From contig NZ_MZGX01000027.1 of the NCBI RefSeq assembly GCF_002051585.1, forward strand, positions 1 to 64,000: a DNA stretch of 64,000 bases, read 5' to 3'. Made by a program: the position numbers and the translations under genes. This stretch comes from Ruminiclostridium hungatei (GTDB lineage: Bacteria > Bacillota > Clostridia > Acetivibrionales > DSM-1351). Below, piece after piece: positions 56,696 through 64,000 of the stretch. Numbering within the stretch: the stretch's first letter is position 1; each line of letters starts with the position of its first letter. The notes under the pieces are model-generated. The model was not told the origin of the DNA. It saw only the letters and a list, made by a program, of their open reading frames with translations, and did not search any database.

Positions 56696-57808
56696 ATGGG
56701 TAAGAAATTTGGTTATTACATACTGGCAGTGGTATTTTTTATTGTTTTATGGGGTAATGCCGCAAGTGCTGTTGCATTCTCCGATGTGGGAAATCACCGG
56801 GGGGCAGGGCATATCAACAGAATGGCAGCCGAAGGAGTCCTGGGAGGGTATCCTGACGGAACCTTCAAGCCCGACAGGAATATCAGCAGGGTTGAGCTGG
56901 CTGCAATAATAAACGGTATTTTTAATAACCAGGAAAAAAGCTCCAGGAAGTTCAGGGATGTTGCTCCAAAAGATTGGTTCAGCGGGGAAATAGCCAAGGC
57001 TGTGGCAGCAGGATATATCACCGGCTATGAGGACGGCACTGTAAGGCCGGGAAAGTTTGTCACCAGACAGGAAGGCTATAAAATAGTTGCAGATGCATTC
57101 GGATTATCCGGCCTGGCATCTGACTCCTATGCTGCATTCAGCGATGCGGGTGCTGTACAGCAGTGGGCCAGAAACAGCACAGGAGTGTTGCTGGACAGGG
57201 GATATATAATTGACGACGGCTCCGGAAAACTGCTGCCCCGCAAATTTATGACCAGGGCAGAGGCGGTTGAGCTCCTGGACAGGGCGGCAGGCCTGATAAT
57301 AAATGCAAATGTGGCTTCTTTCAAGGATAAAACGGTGGAAGGAAATCTTTTTGTACGCTCATCGGTTTCAGCACTTGAAAATATTTCTGTAAATGGCGAC
57401 CTGTATATCCCGCAAAGTGCCTTGAAGCAAAATATTGTACTGGATAACGTAAGGATAAAGGGCAGGCTTTATATCAGGAACAACAAGCTGGACAGCATAC
57501 GTATAAAGGGCGGAGAAACGGGCGGCATAATAATAGCCGGACAGTCTGCCAGGGTGCATTTGGAACTTGAGGGCAGTACCGTTTCCGGTACGCTGGGAGT
57601 ATTTGCAGCTTCTTTTATAAATGTGGGGAGCGGCAGCAGGGTGAAAAAGGTGGAGCTGGAAGCGGGGGCGTCCGGGACAGTGATTGAGGCGGTACCGGGG
57701 GTTCAGATAAGCAATCGTTCCAAAAACATTATTGTAAACGGGGTTGCCATTGACGAAGGTACTGTCTTTACAACCACCGACAGCCTGGATTTGATCAATG
57801 TATACTAA
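56696..57808 (+). CDS. S-layer-homology (SLH) domain surface protein
   Basis: A 370-residue exported protein anchored to the wall through pyruvylated secondary polymers. A signal peptide (MGKKFGYYILAVVFFIVLWG, about 1-27) is followed by three SLH domains at about 27-77 (FSDVGNHRGAGHINRMAAEG), 85-135 (FRDVAPKDWFSGEIAKAVAA) and 145-197 (AFSDAGAVQQWARN). The remaining 170 residues are repetitive beta strands (VNGDLYIPQS, IKGRLYIRNN, VSGTLGVFAA), compatible with a small beta-solenoid. The start at 56696 is chosen with AAAGGGGAT upstream and the signal peptide; longer readings have none. A transglutaminase-like secreted protein follows after 64 bases. Confidence 0.9.
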   Translation: MGKKFGYYILAVVFFIVLWGNAASAVAFSDVGNHRGAGHINRMAAEGVLGGYPDGTFKPDRNISRVELAAIINGIFNNQEKSSRKFRDVAPKDWFSGEIAKAVAAGYITGYEDGTVRPGKFVTRQEGYKIVADAFGLSGLASDSYAAFSDAGAVQQWARNSTGVLLDRGYIIDDGSGKLLPRKFMTRAEAVELLDRAAGLIINANVASFKDKTVEGNLFVRSSVSALENISVNGDLYIPQSALKQNIVLDNVRIKGRLYIRNNKLDSIRIKGGETGGIIIAGQSARVHLELEGSTVSGTLGVFAASFINVGSGSRVKKVELEAGASGTVIEAVPGVQISNRSKNIIVNGVAIDEGTVFTTTDSLDLINVY

Positions 57809-57872
57809 AGCGGTAAAAGATGGACTTATAGAATATAGCCCTTTAGAATACGGCCTTATAAAAGGAGTCATT

Positions 57873-59075
57873 ATGAAAAACAGATTACTTGCTTATATGC
57901 TCATTACAGCACTTTTTTTACTTTCAACACTCACTCCGGTGCAGGCATTTGCCGGTTCAGAACCTGTAGTATATGCGGCGGCTTCTGCTGCTGATATGGA
58001 GAATATAATCTTCACGGCCATAAAAAACAGGGAAGAGGCCTTTAAGATAAGCTATGATGGAAATACGGACGATATAATGAATGAAATAAAGCAGGCGCGC
58101 AGCAGGGCCGTGCAGAGAGACCCCTATGAAGAAGGCTGCATAAGCCTTGTTTCAGGCTTCAGCGTCAGCAGCTCCAGCGGGCATGCGGATATTTTCTTTG
58201 ATTCGTTCAAGTACCACACAACGAAGGAGCAGGAGTTGTTTGTAGACCGAAAAGTACAGGAGATTACCGCTTCCATAATAAATTTCCGGATGAGTGATTA
58301 TCAGAAGGAAAAAGCCATACATGACTATATACTGCAAAATGTCAGCTATGACAACACCCTTTCAGGCTATACCGCATATTCTGCACTTTATAATGGCCTC
58401 ACCGTATGCAATGGCTATGTTCAGCTTGCATACCGGCTGTTTAATGCTGCGGGTATTGAAAATATGATAGTAAAGGGGATATATGATTCCAGGGACCACG
58501 AATGGAATCTGGTAAAGCTGGACAACAACTGGTATCACCTGGACTGCACCCTTGATGACAGTGCCTCCGCCACCGGGCAGATGCAAAGCTATAAATATTT
58601 TAATCTGACTGACTCAAAAATCAGGATAACCCATGAATTCGACTCCGGGAATTATCCCCCAGCCGTCACGGAATTCAAGCCGGATAAAACCGAGGTGACT
58701 TCGTATGCCGGCACAGCAATACCATCTGCAACCACTGGGGCAATTCAACTGCCAGGACCGGAAGAAACAGTTGAAATCAACAGCTTTGCAAGGGTTTTAC
58801 AGCCGTCAGACAAGGTATGGACTCTTAAGTTCAACCAGGCAATTGACTTTCGGACTGTTAATGACTTGACTGCCTTTGTGGTGGATTCCTCGGGAAATGT
58901 CGCAAAGGGCGTAACCTTTAAAAAGGGCCCCCAGGGCAATATACTGCTGGTGCAACCGCCGGCAGCAGGCTATGAAAGCGGTAAGAGCTACTGCATTTAC
59001 ATATTGAAGGGTGTAGTATCCGGAAAAACCAAAGGGCTTGAAAAAGCCCTTAAGATACTGTTTACTATAAAATAG
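57873..59075 (+). CDS. Secreted transglutaminase-like protein with Ig-like tail
   Basis: A 400-residue exported protein. The signal peptide MKNRLLAYMLITALFLLSTL ends near VQAFAG. A transglutaminase/papain-like core (about 130-260) carries the Cys in GLTVCNGYVQLAYRLFNAAG, the His in SRDHEWNLVKLD and the Asp in YHLDCTLDD, so the catalytic triad is intact. The C-terminal 100 residues resemble a SbsA-type Ig-like domain (KVWTLKFNQAIDFRTVND, KSYCIYILKGVV). It may be a protease, a crosslinker or a peptide-binding protein, and substrates are unknown. AAAGGAG precedes ATG 57873. Probably co-transcribed with the SLH gene. Confidence 0.85.
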   Translation: MKNRLLAYMLITALFLLSTLTPVQAFAGSEPVVYAAASAADMENIIFTAIKNREEAFKISYDGNTDDIMNEIKQARSRAVQRDPYEEGCISLVSGFSVSSSSGHADIFFDSFKYHTTKEQELFVDRKVQEITASIINFRMSDYQKEKAIHDYILQNVSYDNTLSGYTAYSALYNGLTVCNGYVQLAYRLFNAAGIENMIVKGIYDSRDHEWNLVKLDNNWYHLDCTLDDSASATGQMQSYKYFNLTDSKIRITHEFDSGNYPPAVTEFKPDKTEVTSYAGTAIPSATTGAIQLPGPEETVEINSFARVLQPSDKVWTLKFNQAIDFRTVNDLTAFVVDSSGNVAKGVTFKKGPQGNILLVQPPAAGYESGKSYCIYILKGVVSGKTKGLEKALKILFTIK

Positions 59076-59195
59076 AGATTTTAAAGACTTACAAGCTCAG
59101 CCAAAGACTTCGTGACAAGCCATTTCCATAGGTGGGCTGGAGTACCTTTGAAAAAATATTGGAAATAAGAATTTAATCTGTACAACAGGTTAGTC

Positions 59196-60038
59196 CTACT
59201 TGAGCAGTGAAAGCACATTTCCGGAGCTTTGGTTTGTCTGAGCCAGCAGAGAAGTTCCCGCACTGGTAAGTATCTGTGCTTTTGTAAACTCCATCATGAC
59301 CTTTGCCATGTCTGCGTCCCGGATGCGGGATTCAGCGGCGGAGGTGTTCTCCGACGCGGTACTGAGGTTGTTGATGGTGTGCTCCAGCCGGTTCTGCATG
59401 GCTCCCAGCTTGCTTCTTTCCGTTGATAAGCTGTCTATAAGGGGATCAATATTGCTTAAAACTATGTCTGCATTCCCCTGGGTACTCAAATCAACATGCA
59501 CGCTGCCAAACTGGTAGGCTGTCCCGAAAATCTGCATGGAATGGGGAAGGTTTGTTTTATCAATAAGCAGATCCACGGTTTGGGCACTGTTGGCGCCTAC
59601 CTGAAAGGTTATGGGTGCATTGGCCCCTATCAGCAATTTCTTTGTGTTGAATTCCGTGGATTTAATTTCGTTATCTATTTCGTCTCCAAGCTGTGACATC
59701 TCAATGGCTATCAATTGCCTGTCTTCAGAGGTCAGGGTGTCGTTGACCGCTTGAACGCTCAGCTCTCTTATCCTGTGCAGGATATTGTGGATTGTACCCA
59801 TGGTGCCTTCTGCCGTCTGTATCAGAGAGATGCCGTCCGAAGCATTTTTTATTGCTGTGTCCAGCCCCATGATCTGAGAACGCATTTTTTCCGATATTGC
59901 AAGACCGGCGGCATCATCGCCTGCCCGGTTTATCCGTATACCCGAAGCCAGCTTTTCAGACGACTTTGCTCTAAGGTCGGAGTTTTTTCTTAAAATATTT
60001 ACAGTCTTCAAACCTGGTATATTGTTTCTGATATAAAT
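59196..60038 (-). CDS. Flagellin with no ATG start codon
   Basis: A flagellar filament protein of about 281 residues. The conserved D0/D1 N-terminal pattern SSEKLASGIRINRAGDDAAG, then LAISEKMRSQI, and the C-terminal pattern ENTSAAESRIRDADMAKVMM, then SLLAQTN, are intact, with a short variable middle. The usual N-terminus (xIRNNIPGLKTVN) is encoded upstream of the first candidate start, TTG 60011, but no ATG or GTG exists in frame. The strongest ribosome site, GGAAGGAAGG, is placed for initiation at ATT 60038. Either a rare ATT start is used or the start codon was lost. It follows the M6 protease gene by about 25 bases. Confidence 0.82.
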   Translation of the reverse strand: MYIRNNIPGLKTVNILRKNSDLRAKSSEKLASGIRINRAGDDAAGLAISEKMRSQIMGLDTAIKNASDGISLIQTAEGTMGTIHNILHRIRELSVQAVNDTLTSEDRQLIAIEMSQLGDEIDNEIKSTEFNTKKLLIGANAPITFQVGANSAQTVDLLIDKTNLPHSMQIFGTAYQFGSVHVDLSTQGNADIVLSNIDPLIDSLSTERSKLGAMQNRLEHTINNLSTASENTSAAESRIRDADMAKVMMEFTKAQILTSAGTSLLAQTNQSSGNVLSLLK

Positions 60039-60063
60039 ATTATCACCTTCCTTCCAAACCCGC

Positions 60064-63000
60064 TTAAGGCTTAATGGTATACAGGAACTGATAGGTCTGG
60101 CCGTTATAGGTGAAGGACAGCACAGTTATACCTGCATTTATGCCTGTTACCAGGCCGCTGTTTACTGTGGCCACCTCGGGGTATTCCGAGGACCAGACAG
60201 CAAGGGCTGTTATATCAAGTGTACCACCATTTTCAAAAGTTGCAATAACCGTTATCTGCTGTGTGGAACCAACCTTGCAGGTACCCACGCTTCCCGAAGA
60301 CACATAGGGCGTTATCTTGACAATATTGCCCGAGGGCGCAAGGGTATCATTATCTGTAATGGTTATGTTGGCGTCGGCTGTTGCAATAATACCTCCCACA
60401 GGACTGCTCAGATGCAGCCTGAAGGTTTCTGTGGGTTCGTACACCCCGTCATCGGTTATGTTCACGGTAACGGTCTTGCTGGTTTCACCATCGGCAAAGG
60501 TCAAGGTTCCGCTCACAGGGGTATAATCGCTTCCGGCAAGGGCTGTTCCGTTAACTGTAGCATAGTTTACTTTTACGGTTCCCGAGGTAGTCACGCTTCT
60601 GGTAATTGTGACAGTAACGCTGCCTGCATCCTCCGCCACGGAATAGTTTACGGGAGTGAAGGCAAGCTGGGGTGCGGGCTCATCATCAATTACAGTGACT
60701 ATTGCAGAAGAAGTTGTAAGTGTTCCGGAAGACGGACTGCTCAAATTCACTGTAAAGGTTTCATTTCCTTCATATGTTGCGTCATCCAGAATGGGAACCG
60801 TAATGGTTTTGCTGGTTTCTCCCGGTGCAAAGGCAAGAGTGCCGCTTGTGGGTGAAAAATCGCTGCCCGACAGGGCAGTGCCGTTGGCGGTGGAATAGTT
60901 TACGGTAATAGCCCCGGAGGTGACCAGGCTTCGTGTTACTGTCAGCGTAACGCTTCCGGCGTTCTCGTTAACTGTATAGCTCGCCGGATTGAAGCCTATG
61001 CGTGCAGTGGGGAGCTCGTTGTCATGTATTGTGATGGTAGCCGTATCGTTTAAGATTTCAGTCAGATAGACATCCGTAAGCTTGACTGTAAAGGTTTCAT
61101 CTCCTTCATATATACCATCGTCCAGTATGGGTATGGTAATGGTCTGAGTCAACTGGCCGGGTGCAAAGGACAAGGTTCCGCTCTTTGCGGTGTAATCGGA
61201 GCCTGCCAGAGCGGTGCCGTCAAAGGTTGTGTATTTGAAGCTTGCTGTCTCACTGCTCTGGGAAATACCTCTGTTCACAGTCAGAACCACATTTCCGGCG
61301 TTTTCCATAACGGAATAGTTCAAGGTGCTGAAAGCAATGTCTATATCCTGGATGATTATTTTTGCCTTGTCATTTTGTATGGTTCCCCATGAAATGTTGT
61401 CCAGTTTCAGATAGAAGATTTCAGTATCTTCCAGAATACCATCCCAATAGACTGTTATTCTTATGTTCTTTTTTATTTCTCCGTCAGCAAAGGTAAGCGT
61501 GCCGGAAAGAGGCAGGTAATCCTGTCCCCCTATGGCAGTATCGTCTATGGTGTAGTAGTCCACAGTTACAGTACCGCTGGTGTTTCCTGAGCGGATTACC
61601 GAAAAATCATAGTAAAGATAAGTACCGGGGAAGGTTCTCTCTCCGACACAGATAAGCTCCGAGGGGCCAATGCCTATTTTCGTGGGCTGTATGTCATTGT
61701 CGGTGATGGTGACTGTGGCAGAAGCCACGTTTATGTTGCCGGAAGAGGCATTGCTCAGGGTGACTGTAAAGCTCTCACTTCCTTCATATACTGCATCATC
61801 CAGAACAGGTACGGTGATGGTCTTGCTTGTCTCTCCGGCGGCAAAGCTGAGTGTGCCGCTGGCAGCCGTGTAATCACTGCCGGCTGTTGCAGTGCCGTTG
61901 GAGGTGGCATAATCCACGGTCACAACGCCCGAAGTGCTGCCGGTTCTGGTTACAGTCAGGGTTACGCTGCCCGCATTTTCCATGACGGTATAGGTTGAAG
62001 GAGCAAACTGCAAGCCCGACGGATTGCCCAGCAATACCTGCATGGAAGTTGCAGTGGCATCCAGGGTCTTGGCGCTCACATTTGAGGAAGTTCCGCTGTA
62101 CAGTCTGCTGTTGGGGTTGGTGGCATCGGCAAAAAGATCGTTGGGGCCGCCGTTCCTGTAATAGGGTGCGGAGCTGCTTCCGGGTACGGCCCTTTCTATC
62201 TCCACTCCGCGATGGGCTGGATTATTATTTACAGTATTGCTGGACATATTTGCGGAAATGACTGTTTCATCAATATGCCATATGGCAACTCCTCCGTTTG
62301 CTATACCGTCATAATATAAGCCTGCGTCATAGCCTGACAGGTTTCTGTTTTCCACAAGAAAATACTGGTTGGAATCGGAGGTGGCAACCTTGAGGACATT
62401 ATACTGGCCTGTACTCGCAGCTTTGACGGTGTATATTCCGTCAGAGGCATTGACGGGAGAGGCAAAGCCCAGAAATATCTTGGACCAGGGGTCCAAATGG
62501 GCCGGACAGCCTCCGGGCATATCCGAAGCCCTCATGCCCCAGCTTCCGCTTGACATGAGACTGCTTGCACCCACAGAAGGGTCTGAAGAATTTGAGGTGT
62601 TGTATTCATCAAAAAGTCCCAGGTCGTGTCCCAGCTCATGGCAAAGTATTCCTATGGTTGCCAGATGGTCACCGTAAACGGAGTGTATTTCACCCTGCTG
62701 GGTATAGCCTCCGTATGGGGTCTGTGCTACAAATTTGCCGTCCAGTTGGGGTGCCGGCACCGACCAGCCCAGGGACCAGCGGTGTCCCCATACGCTGGGG
62801 GAGGTGGAACCGCAGCTTGCCTCATAGCCCGCTGTGATTGTAACTATGTGAAGTTCGTTGTAATCAATATATCCGTTGTTGTTGGTGTCATAGCTGGAAA
62901 AATCAATATATGTATCGGCTGCCAGCAACGCATTTTTTACAATTGTCCGGTTTCTGTCGTCGGTGTTTCCGCCGGGATTGGGGTGGGCGTAATTCAAAGT

Positions 63001-63633
63001 GACTTTGACTACTCCGTCGTTGGAGGTACCGTATGTTTCACTGGCAGGGGAGAAGGAAAAACTGCCTCCGGAGTTTTCTCTGTAGAAGTTATTGACGGTC
63101 TGTCCTGAAGTTCCAAAAAACAGGTTGTTCCATACTGCATCAGAATATTGAATGGTTTTATCTGTAAAGCTGACCAGCAAAACCAGAATCTTTTGTGAGG
63201 AGCCTGCAGGCTGCGGGGGGATTACACTGCTGGGAAGGGTGGTGCCGCCTGCATAATAGGTTTTGGGTATTTGGGCGGCTTCACTGTATGTATTCAGACT
63301 GTCTGCCCAGTCTTCGCTTTTCAGAGCCGCTTCGGGAGCAGGATCGATTCCTACCCTGGCATTTGCAGCCTCCAGCTTTCCAAAGGCTACCCGGGCATAT
63401 TTCCAATAGCCGTCGGTATCCTGGAGAATGACACTCTGGTCGTCAGCCTTGGTCACCCAGTTCTGAAATTCATCTCCATTGAGCTTGCCCAGAAAGGTTT
63501 GTCCCGAGGGCTGAGAGAGGTCGTAGGCTCCGGGATATGCCGATATTGCCCTGCAATCGGCAGTTCCTGTTCCCAAATATATTAAAACAGATGCTGCAAT
63601 CAAAAATATAAACTTAAGGGGCTTATTAAACAT
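60064..63633 (-). CDS. Secreted M6-family metalloprotease with five Calx-beta domains
   Basis: A 1189-residue extracellular zinc protease of the immune-inhibitor-A-like M6 type. A signal peptide (about 1-29) precedes a propeptide and the catalytic domain, with HELGHDLGLFDEYN (about 332-345; HExxH and third ligand) and a calcium-loop-like DTNNNGYIDYNE near residue 250. Five tandem Calx-beta domains follow (each about 105 residues, for example SVTLTVTRTGSTSGVVTVDY, closing in TVTITDND), then a BIG2-like C-terminal domain (WSSEYPEVATVNSGLVTGIN). No SLH, LPxTG or membrane anchor is seen, so it is probably secreted and stabilised by calcium. Start ATG 63633 has GGAGG six bases upstream. The flagellin gene follows closely on the same strand. 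Confidence 0.9.
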   Translation of the reverse strand: MFNKPLKFIFLIAASVLIYLGTGTADCRAISAYPGAYDLSQPSGQTFLGKLNGDEFQNWVTKADDQSVILQDTDGYWKYARVAFGKLEAANARVGIDPAPEAALKSEDWADSLNTYSEAAQIPKTYYAGGTTLPSSVIPPQPAGSSQKILVLLVSFTDKTIQYSDAVWNNLFFGTSGQTVNNFYRENSGGSFSFSPASETYGTSNDGVVKVTLNYAHPNPGGNTDDRNRTIVKNALLAADTYIDFSSYDTNNNGYIDYNELHIVTITAGYEASCGSTSPSVWGHRWSLGWSVPAPQLDGKFVAQTPYGGYTQQGEIHSVYGDHLATIGILCHELGHDLGLFDEYNTSNSSDPSVGASSLMSSGSWGMRASDMPGGCPAHLDPWSKIFLGFASPVNASDGIYTVKAASTGQYNVLKVATSDSNQYFLVENRNLSGYDAGLYYDGIANGGVAIWHIDETVISANMSSNTVNNNPAHRGVEIERAVPGSSSAPYYRNGGPNDLFADATNPNSRLYSGTSSNVSAKTLDATATSMQVLLGNPSGLQFAPSTYTVMENAGSVTLTVTRTGSTSGVVTVDYATSNGTATAGSDYTAASGTLSFAAGETSKTITVPVLDDAVYEGSESFTVTLSNASSGNINVASATVTITDNDIQPTKIGIGPSELICVGERTFPGTYLYYDFSVIRSGNTSGTVTVDYYTIDDTAIGGQDYLPLSGTLTFADGEIKKNIRITVYWDGILEDTEIFYLKLDNISWGTIQNDKAKIIIQDIDIAFSTLNYSVMENAGNVVLTVNRGISQSSETASFKYTTFDGTALAGSDYTAKSGTLSFAPGQLTQTITIPILDDGIYEGDETFTVKLTDVYLTEILNDTATITIHDNELPTARIGFNPASYTVNENAGSVTLTVTRSLVTSGAITVNYSTANGTALSGSDFSPTSGTLAFAPGETSKTITVPILDDATYEGNETFTVNLSSPSSGTLTTSSAIVTVIDDEPAPQLAFTPVNYSVAEDAGSVTVTITRSVTTSGTVKVNYATVNGTALAGSDYTPVSGTLTFADGETSKTVTVNITDDGVYEPTETFRLHLSSPVGGIIATADANITITDNDTLAPSGNIVKITPYVSSGSVGTCKVGSTQQITVIATFENGGTLDITALAVWSSEYPEVATVNSGLVTGINAGITVLSFTYNGQTYQFLYTIKP

Positions 63634-64000
63634 ATTGTTGCCTCCGTGGTATATTAACCAGTATTTGCCATAAAAATGGACAAAGCTGCATATTTAATAT
63701 TTCGGCAGAATATGACAGTTTTTTTAGCATGAAATATCCGATGAAAATAATTCGCACTGCCTTTTTTTGAAATGGTGCCGGGCTGGAAGCTGAAATAAGA
63801 GTATTGGAGGACAAGTAAAAAATCCAGGCTTAGGAATTGTGAATCACGAAGCACGTACGCAAACACGAAGTTACCTTTTCATTTTACAATACATTTCACA
63901 AAAAACTATTGCATTAAAGTGTACTCTAAGGTATAAACTTATTCCAAAAGGTAAAATACATATATTATGATTACTGAAATTTACCTTACAGGGTAAAATA
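63634..64000. other. Upstream region of the M6 protease gene at the window edge
   Basis: AT-rich, with repeated aggtaaaat-like words at 63946-64000 and no convincing gene. It should contain the promoter of the minus-strand protease-flagellin unit, but no clear -35/-10 pair was chosen. Confidence 0.5.

Overview
The window reads as a chromosomal segment of an anaerobic, endospore-forming, motile Clostridia, probably near the Ruminiclostridium/Acetivibrio group (genus inferred, not proven). The support is a bifurcating-type [FeFe] hydrogenase operon, a Spo0E-like protein, S-layer-homology and flagellin genes, strong GGAGG ribosome sites, and host codon use dominated by AGA/AGG for Arg and ATA for Ile. 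I recognised no rRNA, tRNA, CRISPR array or complete insertion sequence.

Layout. 0.2-5 kb: a phosphodiesterase and an AraC-type regulator (minus) diverge from galT-galK (plus), with a structured inverted-repeat element between them. 5.1-7.5 kb: a second-type SecA without the usual zinc tail. 7.6-20.3 kb: a related hairpin element, then a giant exported Rhs/YD-repeat protein (3708 aa) with six fibronectin-III domains, 630-bp tandem repeats, an Rhs core and a variable C-terminal tip that looks like a polymorphic toxin. A putative immunity gene follows, and then a degenerate second copy of the Rhs core end. 20.5-25.3 kb: a lantibiotic/bacitracin-type ABC exporter operon divergent from its two-component system, with foreign-looking codon use. 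25.7-29.7 kb: two AraC-family regulators and an ECF sigma/anti-sigma pair.

30-39.4 kb: lower glycolysis, with a fused phosphoglycerate kinase-triosephosphate isomerase, gpmI and eno, interrupted by a secreted Ig-like protein, an unknown membrane protein, an XRE regulator and a Spo0E-like protein. 39.6-47.4 kb: secG, a polysaccharide deacetylase, a two-component system with a lipoprotein, and rnr. 47.5-50.9 kb: a Crh-like HPr paralogue, mtaB, and the conserved ireB-ruvX-DUF1292 set. 51.1-56.4 kb: the hydrogenase operon (NuoE-like, GHKL ATPase, 2Fe-2S protein, NuoF-like, HydA) behind a textbook promoter overlaid by two Rex-like operators. 56.7-63.6 kb: surface proteins (SLH protein, transglutaminase-like protein, a flagellin without an ATG start, and an M6 metalloprotease with five Calx-beta domains).

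Together the genes cover sugar entry (Leloir enzymes), lower glycolysis and NADH/ferredoxin disposal as H2, set beside an accessory zone for contact-dependent antagonism and peptide-antibiotic resistance. The strongest leads are the twin Rex-like palindromes, the exported Rhs toxin with immunity gene and displaced relic, the near-identical internal repeats, the PGK-TIM fusion, the flagellin start-codon anomaly and the two-member hairpin element family.
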